A stretch of DNA of 64,000 nucleotides from an uncultured cyanobacterium (GTDB lineage Bacteria > Cyanobacteriota > Cyanobacteriia > PCC-6307 > Cyanobiaceae): positions 1-64,000 of the forward strand of contig CAIOGZ010000005.1 of the NCBI GenBank assembly GCA_903858015.1, given 5' to 3'. A program made the position numbers and the translations under genes. The notes under the pieces were generated by a model. It was given only the letters and a program-made list of their open reading frames with translations, did no database searches and was not told the origin of the DNA. This document shows positions 53,329 to 62,326 of the stretch, in pieces (within the stretch, counting starts at the first letter, position 1; every line of letters begins with the position of its first letter).

Positions 53329-53747
53329 CCATGGGAGAAACGATCGTGTCCGGCCAAGTCGTGCCGGCTCAGACCGCGACAGCGGCAACCAATCTGGAGC
53401 CCCTGGCAGCTGCCCCCCTTGAGCAGGGTGACTGGCCGGGCTGGACAGAGCAAGAACACGGCATCGCCCGCGCCGCCTTCGACGCAGCCTATGGCCGGGC
53501 CTTGGTGAGCTTGATCAACGACATCCAGCTCAAGGCAGCCGTACTCGATTCGGCCACCTCGCTCTGGCAACTCCATGATTTTCTCAGCATCGAACGCCAC
53601 GGGATCGAAGGACGTTTCGATTTCCGCCCCCAGGCAATCCTGTTTCTGTTTGCCAGCCTGGTGCGCGACGACCTGCTTGACCTAGGCGAACTAGCCGGAC
53701 TTGAGGCAAGTAAATTAGCCAAGATTCGAGCAATGTCCCTGTTTTAA
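53325..53747 (+). CDS. frp: fluorescence recovery protein
   Basis: The protein has 140 residues from ATG 53325, overlapping the crtW stop (ATGA). WTEQEHGIARAAFDAAYGRA, then DIQLKAAVLDSATSLWQLHD and FLSIERHGIEGRFDFRP, ILFLFASLVRDDLLDL and GLEASKLAKIRAMS follow FRP closely, with the conserved LWxLHDFLSxxRHxIxGxxD core. FRP binds the C-terminal domain of active OCP and returns it to the orange form. The N-terminal ~35 residues (TIVSGQVVPAQTATAATNLE) are an extension compared with the 109-residue Synechocystis form. Confidence 0.92.
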   Translation: MTMGETIVSGQVVPAQTATAATNLEPLAAAPLEQGDWPGWTEQEHGIARAAFDAAYGRALVSLINDIQLKAAVLDSATSLWQLHDFLSIERHGIEGRFDFRPQAILFLFASLVRDDLLDLGELAGLEASKLAKIRAMSLF

Positions 53748-54048
53748 ATCCAAATTAGCGAATCCCCATAATCGCTTGTTATTGATTGTTTCTTGTTTTC
53801 ATCCAGGTTGTATGCTTCGATCTGGACCAGATCGCCGCTACCAACCCAGGCCCGAGTTGGATCTTGATCCGATTAGCTGGCCCGGATCGCTGGCCCAGAC
53901 CCGATGGCGATCAGCTCGCCTGGAGCCAAACCGCTTCAACTGGCCTTGCGAGGCTCAACAACCCAGACTGCTCAGCGCCGATTCGCCATTTTCAGCCAAT
54001 CAGTAGGCCTGGGATACCAGCTAAGCAGCGGTGCTCCGATTAGGTTTG
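53748..54048. other. intergenic, nothing recognised
   Basis: The interval between frp and the desaturase gene is AT-richer and contains degenerate direct repeats around gatcgctggccc/gatggcgatcagc (53870-53915). I see no RNA gene or terminator with confidence. Confidence 0.4.
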
Positions 54049-55272
54049 ATGTCCAATGCATGGTCTGCCGGTTTGAATCAGGGTGCACCCACTAGCTCAT
54101 CAGCCGCCGAGCTGCTGCCCAGCAGCCCAGGCCTGCCTTCCGCTGGCCTAGAGCCCGTTCCCCAAACCGCGATCGCCCGCAGCGACTTCGATCTGCGGCC
54201 CTTCATGGCCAGCTCCAATTGGCTGGGAACCTGGCAGATCCTCAACACCCTGCTGCCCTACGGCCTGCTCTGGTGGTTGGCGCTGGTGGCCCTGAAGCAA
54301 GCCCCCTGGCTGCTACCGCCGCTGATCGCTCTGCAGGTGCTGTTCCTAGCGCGCTGTTTCTCGTTGATGCACGATTGCGGTCACTACTCCCTGTTCCGCA
54401 GCCGTCAGGCCAACCGCTGCATTGGCTTCCTACTGGGCATCGTCAGCGGCATCCCGCAGCTGCCCTGGTCCCGGGGCCATGAGTACCACCATCGCCACAA
54501 CGGCGATTGGGAGAAATACCAGGGTCCATCAGCGCTCAAAAGCACCGAAGCCTTCGCCGGCTTCACGGCCGCAGGCCAACGCCGCTACCGCTGGCTGCGC
54601 CATCCGCTCATGCTGTTTCCGGGCGGCTTCTTTTATCTGGTGATCAAACCGCGGCTTGCCCTCCTGCTCGGCCTGGCCGACCTGCTGCCCTACATCACCA
54701 GCTGCTTGCAACAATCCCCCTCCCTGTCCATCCATGCCATCTTGGCCAGCCACCGCAGCCGGCACTGGCACAGTCCCGAGGAGTTTTGGGATCTGCTGTT
54801 CAACAACCTGGCGGTGCTCAGCCTCTGGGCAACCATGGCGGCCACGGTTGGCTCTGCAGCCTTCTGGACCATCTATACGCCCGTGATGACCTGCGGCGCC
54901 GCCATCTTCATCTGCATCTTCTTCGTGCAGCACAACTTTCCGGGCTCCTATGCCCATCGCACCGAAGGCTGGAGCTCCCTGGCCGGAGCCCTCGAAGGCA
55001 CCAGCGACCTTGCGTTGCCCCCGCTGCTCAATTGGTTCTCCGCAGACATCGGCTGCCACGCCATTCACCACCTCTGTGCAGCCATCCCGAACTACCGGCT
55101 GCGGGCCTGCCACAACCGCAATGCCCCCCTGCTGCAAGGCGTCAAACGCCTGAGGCTGGCGGACATCCCCGATTGCTTCAGCTACATCCTCTGGGATCCC
55201 CAGCTCGGACGGCTGACCACCATTGACTCCTACCAAAGGCCCCAGGCCCCAGCCGCGACGGCTGGGGCGTAG
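54049..55272 (+). CDS. membrane fatty acid desaturase
   Basis: The protein has 407 residues from ATG 54049 (GTG 54031 also possible). The three histidine boxes are present: LMHDCGHYSLF, RGHEYHHRHNGDWEKYQGPS and GCHAIHHLCAAIPNYRL. Long hydrophobic helices flank them. These enzymes introduce double bonds into acyl chains in the membrane, using a di-iron centre. The GHEYHHRHNGDW box is closer to acyl-lipid desaturases of the DesA/omega type than to CrtW. The regiospecificity cannot be told. Confidence 0.85.
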   Translation: MSNAWSAGLNQGAPTSSSAAELLPSSPGLPSAGLEPVPQTAIARSDFDLRPFMASSNWLGTWQILNTLLPYGLLWWLALVALKQAPWLLPPLIALQVLFLARCFSLMHDCGHYSLFRSRQANRCIGFLLGIVSGIPQLPWSRGHEYHHRHNGDWEKYQGPSALKSTEAFAGFTAAGQRRYRWLRHPLMLFPGGFFYLVIKPRLALLLGLADLLPYITSCLQQSPSLSIHAILASHRSRHWHSPEEFWDLLFNNLAVLSLWATMAATVGSAAFWTIYTPVMTCGAAIFICIFFVQHNFPGSYAHRTEGWSSLAGALEGTSDLALPPLLNWFSADIGCHAIHHLCAAIPNYRLRACHNRNAPLLQGVKRLRLADIPDCFSYILWDPQLGRLTTIDSYQRPQAPAATAGA

Positions 55273-55383
55273 GATGACAGCTCCCGGAGTGCACACCAGC
55301 GTGATAACAAAATTCAAATCACTCGATTTGTATGGCATCTCCAATAGCAACGTGTCTGCCATCCTCAAATAACCAGTTCAGCA

Positions 55384-55410
55384 GCCCTAGCCCTTCATCA
55401 AGGCTGGGGC
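55384..55410 (+). terminator. hairpin downstream of the desaturase gene
   Basis: GCCCTAGCC (55384-55392) pairs with GGCTGGGGC (55402-55410) around a 9-base loop and is followed by CATTCTTTC. The weak T run makes this a probable, not certain, terminator. Confidence 0.45.
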
Positions 55411-55529
55411 CATTCTTTCAGCGATAGAAGTTAGCCCTGGCACTCTTTATTGACTGAGCCGCTAGGCCATTAGCCAAGAATGCATGGGGCTTTCAGTCTT
55501 GCCGATGATCCTACCTTCCTCCCGATTCC

Positions 55530-55775
55530 ATGACAGAATTCACCGCCCCATCGCTGACAATCGGCCAACTGGAAGCCAAATACCCGATGTACTGCAAAGC
55601 CATGCGCCTCCTGCTACGAGAAGGTTGCACCCAGAAACAGATTGAACGCACTGTTTGCTGGGATCGCCTCGCCATTCTCCACAACAGCCTACCCAAAAAC
55701 TACAAATCACCAGAGTATCTGTTCTGGCTCTTCCGCCGCGAATACGAACAACAGAAATTAAAAGCCCTCGACTGA
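55530..55775 (+). CDS. small cyanobacterial protein, unnamed family, copy 3
   Basis: This is an 81-residue protein. SLTIGQLEAKYPMYCKAMRL, then KQIERTVCWDRLAILHNSLP and YKSPEYLFWLFRREYEQQKL align with the copies at 33192-33419 and 36057-36299. The invariant YCKA and VCW cysteines and the LP-x-x-YK-x-PEYL segment are kept, while the linker between the two halves varies. It is far from the other two copies and on the other strand, so the family is spread over the genome rather than being one local array. Confidence 0.78.
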   Translation: MTEFTAPSLTIGQLEAKYPMYCKAMRLLLREGCTQKQIERTVCWDRLAILHNSLPKNYKSPEYLFWLFRREYEQQKLKALD

Positions 55776-55864
55776 TCGCTCCAGTCCCAATCCCAAACTC
55801 CCGAGGCCCAACGGACCCCCCCCATGGGAAGCCCGTTGGCACAAGCAACCAAGCATCAACCTCC

Positions 55865-55892
55865 AAAAAAAGCCCCTGCCAAGGCAAGGGCT
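55865..55892 (-). terminator. intrinsic terminator of the RRM gene
   Basis: On the minus strand AGCCCTTGCC pairs with GGCAGGGGCT (one mismatch) and is followed by seven T (complement of the A run 55865-55871). It lies ~70 bases after the RRM stop at 55964. Confidence 0.8.
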
Positions 55893-55963
55893 CTATCTGA
55901 TCAGATTGGAGGCGTCTTCACTGCTGCTGCGGTGAGAACCTCAGCCCCGCAAGGGGCGATGGA

Positions 55964-56317
55964 TCAATAACGGTCGCGGTTGCCGTAACCACCACCGTTG
56001 TAGCCGCCGCCGCCGCCGAAGCTGCCGTTGCCGTAGCCACCACGGCCGCCGCCGCCACCACCGCCGCCACCGCCGGAACGGGGCTCAGCTTTGTTAACGC
56101 GGATGGCACGTCCCATCCACTCCACATTCTGGAGCTCATTGATCGCCTTGGTTTCCTCGGCTTCGCTGGCCATCTCCACAAACGCGAAACCGCGCTTGCG
56201 ACCGGTGTCGCGATCAAGGGGAAGGCTGCACTTGCTCACCTTGCCGTACTCGCCAAACAGTTGTTGGACGTCCTCCGCTTCGGCATCGAAGGAGAGGTTG
56301 CCCACGTAAATCGTCAT
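55964..56317 (-). CDS. RRM RNA-binding protein with Gly-rich tail
   Basis: This is a 117-residue protein. One RRM covers residues 1-~82: RNP2 is IYVGNL, RNP1 is RGFAFVEM, with FGEYGKVSKCSLPLDRDTGR between. The tail is a run of glycines with Arg, Tyr, Asn and Ser (GGYGNGSFGGGGGYNGG). Such Rbp proteins in cyanobacteria bind mRNA, rise in the cold and help to place photosynthesis mRNAs at thylakoids. The glycine tail marks the cold-inducible type. A repeat-bearing 5' leader precedes it. Confidence 0.95.
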   Translation of the reverse strand: MTIYVGNLSFDAEAEDVQQLFGEYGKVSKCSLPLDRDTGRKRGFAFVEMASEAEETKAINELQNVEWMGRAIRVNKAEPRSGGGGGGGGGGRGGYGNGSFGGGGGYNGGGYGNRDRY

Positions 56318-56440
56318 GAACCTGAGAGAGAAACTATGAACCTGATCCGCCGAAAGCCCTGAAGAAAGTTGATTGCCCGCTGAGGAGAACCTGCTGGAGA
56401 GAACCCGTTTGTGAGAAACCCTTGCTGGAGAGAAATCTTT
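56318..56440 (-). promoter_or_regulatory. 5' leader of the RRM gene with repeated TTCTCTCCAGCA
   Basis: On the minus strand TTTCTCTCCAGCA, GTTCTCTCCAGCAGG and TTCTCTCTCAGG recur between 56440 and the start. Leaders of cold-regulated rbp genes are known to control expression, so these CU-rich repeats could be protein-binding sites. The rest of 56441-56687 shows no gene. Confidence 0.4.
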
Positions 56441-56687
56441 GAACCACGGTCATCCTACAACGCCCTGCGGCCATTGGGGAGTCATCGGCAGGCTCGGCCG
56501 GGTAGCCCGGCTGGGATTAACGCTCCCCGCTAGGCGGCTGGGCAGTCCAAGCCCCGGCAGGACCGGCTTTGGCCAAGGCAGGGGCGGTCCTTTCGTAAAG
56601 CATCAGCTACAGCGCAAATTTGCGCCGGATCCTGGCCTCCGGGCCCTTGGCGCGGCAGCATTCGAACAATTGGTTTCAATCTCATCC

Positions 56688-56942
56688 ATGGCGGATCCGC
56701 ATCGCTGGAGCGTGACGTTGGCGGGCTCGGAGCATCGTCGCCCCCGCTGGCTTGATGAAAATGGCCATTTCAGTTCCGATCCGGCCCGGGCCCTGCGCTT
56801 GGCCAGCCCAGAAATCGCCGTGCAGCGCATCCAGACCTTCCTAGCCCTGCACGGTTCGAAGGCCGACTTGATCGAACGCTTCCGACTCGTACCGGCTCCG
56901 CCCCTCTCGACCAGCCTTGATCAGCAAGCCACGGTTGCCTAA
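56688..56942 (+). CDS. hypothetical protein
   Basis: The protein has 84 residues from ATG 56688 (MADPHRWSVTLAGSEHRRPR). The middle RALRLASPEIAVQRIQTFLA is helical and the end (APPLSTSLDQQATVA) is loose. The upstream part of the open frame (from 56439) looks unlike coding sequence. I do not recognise the family. It is 26 bases upstream of the lipoprotein gene. Confidence 0.55.
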   Translation: MADPHRWSVTLAGSEHRRPRWLDENGHFSSDPARALRLASPEIAVQRIQTFLALHGSKADLIERFRLVPAPPLSTSLDQQATVA

Positions 56943-56968
56943 GTCCGCCCCAGTCCTTGCGATTCCCC

Positions 56969-57385
56969 ATGGCCCAGCGCCCACCCCTCCGCCCAGTTCC
57001 CAGCTCCGCCAGCCCGGCTCTTCAGGGCCCCAGCCCATCTCGCTCCAGCCCATTCGCCTGCTGCCTCCCTAGCGCCCCCCTGGCCCCGGGCTTGCTGGTC
57101 AGTGCCCTGCTGGTGGTGGCGGGTTGCCAGCCAGCTAGAACCCCGGAAGCCCAACGGATGGATCAGCTGGAACTCAAGATTCAACAGCTGGAGCAGCGCC
57201 TTAACAAGCAGGCCGCAGACCACACCAACGGCGCCGACAGGAAGGGCAAGCCACCGGCTGGAGCGATTAAATCCCTCACCATCCGCACCGGCAGCGCCGA
57301 CGACCGGCTGAGGATCTACTGGTCGGATGGCAGCACCACCGATCTGCCCTGCACCAAGGAACAGACCACCTTTGCCTGTGGTTGA
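56969..57385 (+). CDS. small lipoprotein
   Basis: This is a 138-residue protein. A long basic/serine N-terminal part leads to GLLVSALLVVAGC, whose LVVAGC is a fair lipobox, so the mature protein would begin with cysteine QPARTPE. A coiled coil follows (QRMDQLELKIQQLEQRLNKQ), then a small strand-rich end with two cysteines (LPCTKEQTTFAC). The signal region is longer than usual, and the true start might be further inside. Function is unknown. Confidence 0.6.
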   Translation: MAQRPPLRPVPSSASPALQGPSPSRSSPFACCLPSAPLAPGLLVSALLVVAGCQPARTPEAQRMDQLELKIQQLEQRLNKQAADHTNGADRKGKPPAGAIKSLTIRTGSADDRLRIYWSDGSTTDLPCTKEQTTFACG

Positions 57386-57422
57386 GACGCTGGGGCTGGC
57401 CCAGCAGCGGCCACGCCGATGG

Positions 57423-58430
57423 TCAGGTGCTGACTAAACGGGCAGCCAAGGCTTGCAGTGCCCCGGCCCAGGCCGGCTGCACGGGCCAGGTTTCGCGGGT
57501 TGTGAGGCTCAAGGCAATGCCCTTTTCGCCATAGGCCGCCTCGTTGATAAACACGGGCCAGGCTGGCTGCCCTTCCAAGTCGGCGGGGGGCGCGTAGGCG
57601 ATCGTGCTGCCATCGGCGGCCAGGAACAAGGGGTCGCCAGGCAGCAGCGGTTGCCAGTCCCGGTGCTGGCGCCGGGGATGGATCAGGGCGGCGGGGCTGC
57701 CGTCGGCCTGGCGGGGAAGATCCAGGCTGCAGCGATGGCGATGCACCACCAGCTGGGCGGGCTGGGCCAGCCGGCCCTGCCGGGCCCCGGCCAACTGGGC
57801 CAGGGCCGCCTCCAGGGCCAGGCTGGTCTGCTCGATCACGGTCGCGGTGAGCACCCCCTGGGGAACCGGGCCCACCTCGATCACCAGGCCACAGGGCCAG
57901 CGTTCAACCAAAAAACCGCTTTGGTGCCGGTCGGCCTCATGGAGATAGATCGGCAGCCCAAGCTCCAGCTGCAGGGCTGCGGCCAGGGCCAGATCCGCGG
58001 CGCGGCGGCCATAAAGCACCAGCGCGTTGCCCATGGCGGCGGTGGTGCTGTGCAGATCCAGCGCCACCAGGCAGGGGTCGGCCCCCTCCGGTCCATGGGC
58101 AGCCACCAGGGCGCGGGCTCGCACCAGCTCGCGCTCGAGCCGCTTTGGATCAGCCAGCAACTGCGGGTCGAAGCTGCGGTTCAGATCCCGCTCGCCATAA
58201 CGGCGGGCCTCGGCCAGGGCTTCGGGGTTACCCAGCAGGCGGCAGAGGGCCAAGCCAGAGGCCTGCAGCCGATCGGGCTGGCGAGCCCAGGCATCGAGCA
58301 ACCAAGGAGCATTGGGCTCGTTGCCATGGGTGCCGCCAACCACCAGCACCTTGCCCTGGTTGGACACTGCGCCCTGGTTGGACACTGCGCCCTGGCTGGA
58401 GACTGTGCCCTGGTTGGATTCGATCGCCAT
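57423..58430 (-). CDS. aspartoacylase
   Basis: The protein has 335 residues from ATG 58430. [28 protein letters not shown] and [20 protein letters not shown] carry the zinc ligands His-Glu and His of the aspartoacylase/AstE family; [18 protein letters not shown] holds the catalytic Glu. These enzymes hydrolyse N-acyl amino acids such as N-acetylaspartate. The N-terminus has an odd [22 protein letters not shown] repeat from an 18-bp tandem array, placed directly before the first β-strand. The longer frame to 58532 crosses into the control region of the divergent gene. Confidence 0.88.
   Translation of the reverse strand: MAIESNQGTVSSQGAVSNQGAVSNQGKVLVVGGTHGNEPNAPWLLDAWARQPDRLQASGLALCRLLGNPEALAEARRYGERDLNRSFDPQLLADPKRLERELVRARALVAAHGPEGADPCLVALDLHSTTAAMGNALVLYGRRAADLALAAALQLELGLPIYLHEADRHQSGFLVERWPCGLVIEVGPVPQGVLTATVIEQTSLALEAALAQLAGARQGRLAQPAQLVVHRHRCSLDLPRQADGSPAALIHPRRQHRDWQPLLPGDPLFLAADGSTIAYAPPADLEGQPAWPVFINEAAYGEKGIALSLTTRETWPVQPAWAGALQALAARLVST
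58359..58418 (-). repeat. 18-bp tandem repeat, 3.3 copies, in the aspartoacylase N-terminus
   Basis: gttggacactgcgccctg occurs twice exactly and once with three changes, followed by a partial unit. It encodes SNQGAV hexapeptides and keeps the frame. Confidence 0.9.
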
Positions 58431-58503
58431 CCGTTCCCAGCTCCCCAACAATACCCAGCCTGGCCCAGCGTGACGCAGAGTTACCCCAATAGCCTCCCCA
58501 ACC

Positions 58504-59496
58504 ATGGCGCCGCCTGCAGCGCTGGTGCGCACCGCCCGTTCGCTCTGGCACGGCCAGTGGCTGGCGCTGATGCAGGGTCTCGGTCCAGCCGATGGCCAGG
58601 GCCGCTATCGCCGCCCCTCCCCGGCCTTTGGCAGCTGTCCCCCCCTGCCGGAGGATGCCGCTGCACCGGCGGGCCATGTGCTGATCGTGGGACGCAGCTG
58701 CCCCTGGGCCCACCGGGCTTGGCTCTGCTGGACCCTGCGCCAACTGGCGGCCAGCATCGATCTGGTGGTGGTGGAACCGGATCCGGCCGCCGGGCGCTGG
58801 CGTTTCAGCACCCCCTTGGCGGGCTGCTCCACCCTGGCGGATCTCTACCGGGCCAGCGGTAGCAAGCGGGGCGCCCCGGCCAGCGTGCCGGCCCTCTACT
58901 CAAGGAGCCAGGCAAGAATCTTGGTGAATGAGAGCGCCCGGCTGATCGAGCTGCTCAATGGCTGGCCCGGCCCAGGGCCCGACCTCTGGCCAGCGGCGCA
59001 ACGGGAGGCGATCGACACCTGGCGGCAGCAACTGCAAGGCCGGGTCAATGACGGCGTCTACCGCTGTGGCTTCGCCCGTAACCAGGGCGCCTACGACGAA
59101 GCCGAGCAGGAGTTGTTCACCACGCTGGCGGCCGTTGACCGGAGCCTGGAGCAGCAGGCCGTGCTCGGCGAGCAGTGGCTGTGCGGTCCGACGGCGAGCC
59201 TTGCCGATCTGGTGCTGTTCCCCACCCTGATTCGATTCGAGCTGGTCTACGCCCCCCTGTTTGGCTGCAGCCGCCTCCCCCTCGGGCAGCTGGCTTCGAT
59301 CGCCAACTGGCGGCAGCGCTTCTTCGGCCTGCCGGGCGTGGCGGCCACCTGCTTCCCCGAGGCATGGCGCCGCGATTACTTCGGCGCCCTGTTTCCGCTC
59401 CACCCCTCCAACATCATTCCGGCCGGCCCAGACCTGGGCTCGCTCGTGGCTGCGGCGGCGGCTCACCGCCCACCAAGCCCGCCCCAGCAGCCCTAG
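58504..59496 (+). CDS. glutathionyl-hydroquinone reductase (GST-like)
   Basis: The 330-residue protein has the catalytic cysteine in [13 protein letters not shown] (C66), typical of the Xi-class GST/YqjG family. [20 protein letters not shown] is the C-terminal GST helix. [20 protein letters not shown] and [10 protein letters not shown] follow the family. It reduces glutathionyl-hydroquinones and protects quinones. The start at ATG 58504 lies 73 bases from the divergent aspartoacylase gene. Confidence 0.88.
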   Translation: MAPPAALVRTARSLWHGQWLALMQGLGPADGQGRYRRPSPAFGSCPPLPEDAAAPAGHVLIVGRSCPWAHRAWLCWTLRQLAASIDLVVVEPDPAAGRWRFSTPLAGCSTLADLYRASGSKRGAPASVPALYSRSQARILVNESARLIELLNGWPGPGPDLWPAAQREAIDTWRQQLQGRVNDGVYRCGFARNQGAYDEAEQELFTTLAAVDRSLEQQAVLGEQWLCGPTASLADLVLFPTLIRFELVYAPLFGCSRLPLGQLASIANWRQRFFGLPGVAATCFPEAWRRDYFGALFPLHPSNIIPAGPDLGSLVAAAAAHRPPSPPQQP

Positions 59497-59547
59497 GGCC
59501 CCGGCCGCACCCCGTTCCGCCAGCATGGGGGAAGCCGCCCGGATTCC

Positions 59548-60240
59548 GTGGCCACCAGCCCCCTGCCCGCCGCCCGTGATCCAAGCTTTGAGGGGGTGTT
59601 TGGCCCCTACAGCATCAACGCCACCGACCGCCGCGAGGTGCTCGCCTACCGCCTCTCCCTGACCGCCGTCGCCATCGGCCAGCTGGGGCTGTTGCTGCAA
59701 TGGCGTCAGTGGGGACCGACCCTGCTCTGGCCGTGGCTGCTGCTGATGGCCACCGGCTTGGGCCTGGCATTGCGCTGGATCCACATTTATCTGCGCCCTC
59801 TGCACCGGGCCCTGCAGCTGTTTTGGCTGCTGGGCTGCCTGGGGGGCCTGCTGCTGGCCCAGCGGGCGGGGGTGGGCCAAATGGGGGAGACCCTGCTGGA
59901 GCAGCCGCTCTGGATCCTGGCGCTGGGACCCTTCTTCGCCGCCCTGGCCGGGGTGGGCTTCAAGGAATTCTTCTGTTTTCGCCGGCCCGAGGCGGTCGGC
60001 GTCACCTTGCTGCTCCCGCTAGCCCTGCTGGGCCGCCTGGTGGGGGTGCTATCGAATCACGCCACCGCCCTGTTGCTGGCGTTTGAGAGCGTGTTGTTAC
60101 TGGTGCTCTGCTTGCGCAAATTTCCGATGCCCGCCGCCGCCGATGTGGGCGATAAGAGCGTGTTTCTGCACCTGGAGGCCCAACGGCTTGGCACCGCCGC
60201 TGGGGCGATCGCAGCGGCAGAAGCCCCGGAGGGTCGGTGA
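59548..60240 (+). CDS. DUF2301 membrane protein
   Basis: The protein has 230 residues from GTG 59548, with six or so hydrophobic helices. FEGVFGPYSINATDRREVLA before the first helix, ALRWIHIYLRPLHRALQLFW and FFAALAGVGFKEFFCFRRPE are typical of DUF2301, an uncharacterised membrane family common in cyanobacteria. The stop overlaps the ABC-F start by four bases (GTGA), so the two are translated together. Confidence 0.85.
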   Translation: MATSPLPAARDPSFEGVFGPYSINATDRREVLAYRLSLTAVAIGQLGLLLQWRQWGPTLLWPWLLLMATGLGLALRWIHIYLRPLHRALQLFWLLGCLGGLLLAQRAGVGQMGETLLEQPLWILALGPFFAALAGVGFKEFFCFRRPEAVGVTLLLPLALLGRLVGVLSNHATALLLAFESVLLLVLCLRKFPMPAAADVGDKSVFLHLEAQRLGTAAGAIAAAEAPEGR

Positions 60241-62216
60241 GCCTGATCTCCCTGGTGGCTGCCGGCAAGGACTTCGGCATCCGCACCCTCTTTTCCGACC
60301 TTGATCTGCATGTGGGGCCGCGCGAGCGCCTGGGGTTGATCGGCCCCAACGGCGCCGGCAAGAGCACCCTGCTGCGGGTTCTGGCCGGCCGCGAACCGCT
60401 CGATCGAGGCGAACGGCGCTGCTCGGCCCGGCTGAACGTGGTGCTGCTCGATCAGGAACCCGAACTCGATCCAAACCGCACGGTGCTGGAGGAGGTGGTC
60501 GCCGGCGGCGGCGAGCGGATGGCGTTACTGCGCGAGCATGGGGACGTGATCCTGGCCCTGGCCCAGGATCCGAGCCACGACACCCTGCTGGCCCGGCTCG
60601 GTTCGCTCAATCAACGCATGGACAGCTGCAACGCCTGGGGGCTGGAGCAGCACTGCCGCGAGGTCCTGGAGCGGCTGGGCATCGGGGCAGCTTCGGAGCT
60701 GCTCGATCGCCGCGTGGGTGAGCTGTCAGGGGGCAACCGGCGGCGGGTGGCCCTGGCGGCAGCCCTGGTGGCCGAGCCCGATGTCCTGCTGCTCGATGAA
60801 CCCACCAACCACCTCGACGCCGAGGGGGTCGAGTGGCTGCAGAGCTGGTTGGATCGTTTTGCCGGCGCCCTGGTGCTGGTCACCCACGACCGCTACCTGC
60901 TCGACCGGGTGACCCGCCGGATCGTGGCGGTGGAGCGGGGTGAAGCCAGGCCCTACGAGGGCAACTACGCCACCTACCTAGCCCGGCGGGCCGAAGAGGA
61001 GGCCTCGGAAACGGCCAGCGCCGCCAAGTTCCGCGGCAGCCTGCGGCGGGAGTTGGCCTGGCTGCGGCAGGGTCCGAAGGCGCGCAGCACCAAGCAGAAA
61101 GCCCGACTGCAGCGGATCGAGGCGATGCGGGAGGCGCCCAGCCGCCAGGGGCGCGGCCAGGTCAACCTGGCCTCCACGGCCCGCCGGATCGGCAAGCAGG
61201 CGATCAGCGCTGAGGCACTGGGCGTGGCGGTGCCCCACCGGGAGCTGCAACCGGGCGATCTGGGCCATGCCCCCCGCCTGTTGCTGCGCGACTTCAGCTA
61301 CGACTTCAGCCCCGAAGATCGGGTTGGAATCATCGGCCCCAACGGGGTGGGCAAATCCAGCTTGTTGGAGGTGATCGCCGGTCGCCGCCAGCCCAGTTGC
61401 GGGCGCCTGGAGCTGGGCTCCACCGTCAAGCTCGCCTATTTCGACCAGCACAGTGAGGTGTTGCTGGCCGATCGGGCCCAGCGCAAGGTGATCGATGTGG
61501 TGCAGGAGGCCGCCAGCCGGGTGGACGTCGATGGGGTGGAACTGAGCGCGTCCCAGCTGCTGGAGCGCTTTCTGTTCCCTCCTGCCCAACAGCACCAGCC
61601 CGTGGCCAAGCTCTCGGGCGGTGAGCGACGACGGCTGCACCTCTGCCGCCTGCTGATCGAAGCGCCCAACGTGCTGCTGTTGGATGAGCCCACCAACGAT
61701 CTGGATATCCAAACCCTGGGGGTTCTGGAGGAGTTTCTCGACGATTTCCGGGGCTGTGTGGTGGTGGTCTCCCACGACCGCTGGTTCCTCGACCGCACCG
61801 TCGACCGCCTGTTCTGCTTCCGCGACGGGCAGCTGGAACGATTCGAAGGCAACTACAGCAGCTATCTGGAGCGCCAGCAGGCCAGGGCGGCCCCCCCGGC
61901 GGCCGGTGGCGATTCCAGCGGCACAGCGGCGGCTGATGCCAACAATGGGGCGGTTGGCAGCCCTGGGCCTGGTGCCGACACTGCCGCGAAAACATCCCGC
62001 CGCCGCAGCTTCAAGGAGAACCGGGAGCTGGAAGCGATCAACCGCGATCTGCCCCTCTGGGAGGAGCGCCGCCGGAGCTTGGAGGCCAAGCTGGCCCATC
62101 CCGCAGGCGGCGATTACGACCAACTGGAAGCCCTCACCCGCGAGCTAGCCCTTCTGGCGGAGCGTATCCACACCGCCGAGGAGCGCTGGCTCGATCTGAG
62201 TGATCGACCGGCCTGA
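60237..62216 (+). CDS. ABC-F ATPase (ribosome-associated type)
   Basis: The protein has 659 residues from GTG 60237. Two ATPase domains are seen: Walker A GPNGAGKST (about 37-45) and GPNGVGKSS, signatures LSGGNRRRV and LSGGERRRL, and Walker B VLLLDEPTNHLD and VLLLDEPTNDLD. The linker has the basic pattern RQGPKARSTKQKARLQRIEA of ABC-F proteins, and there is no membrane domain. A coiled C-terminal end (ELEAINRDLPLWEERRRSLE) is Uup-like. These proteins act on the ribosome rather than in transport. It is coupled to the DUF2301 gene. Confidence 0.93.
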   Translation: MSLISLVAAGKDFGIRTLFSDLDLHVGPRERLGLIGPNGAGKSTLLRVLAGREPLDRGERRCSARLNVVLLDQEPELDPNRTVLEEVVAGGGERMALLREHGDVILALAQDPSHDTLLARLGSLNQRMDSCNAWGLEQHCREVLERLGIGAASELLDRRVGELSGGNRRRVALAAALVAEPDVLLLDEPTNHLDAEGVEWLQSWLDRFAGALVLVTHDRYLLDRVTRRIVAVERGEARPYEGNYATYLARRAEEEASETASAAKFRGSLRRELAWLRQGPKARSTKQKARLQRIEAMREAPSRQGRGQVNLASTARRIGKQAISAEALGVAVPHRELQPGDLGHAPRLLLRDFSYDFSPEDRVGIIGPNGVGKSSLLEVIAGRRQPSCGRLELGSTVKLAYFDQHSEVLLADRAQRKVIDVVQEAASRVDVDGVELSASQLLERFLFPPAQQHQPVAKLSGGERRRLHLCRLLIEAPNVLLLDEPTNDLDIQTLGVLEEFLDDFRGCVVVVSHDRWFLDRTVDRLFCFRDGQLERFEGNYSSYLERQQARAAPPAAGGDSSGTAAADANNGAVGSPGPGADTAAKTSRRRSFKENRELEAINRDLPLWEERRRSLEAKLAHPAGGDYDQLEALTRELALLAERIHTAEERWLDLSDRPA

Positions 62217-62326
62217 GGGGGCCGGCCCGGGTGCCAGATCAGGATGAGCGCACAGGTTGCCCAGTTCGGGTGAAGGCACCCGTAGGGTGACTCTGGTGAG
62301 CTCCGGCCGTGAGCGGTCGGTCAATC

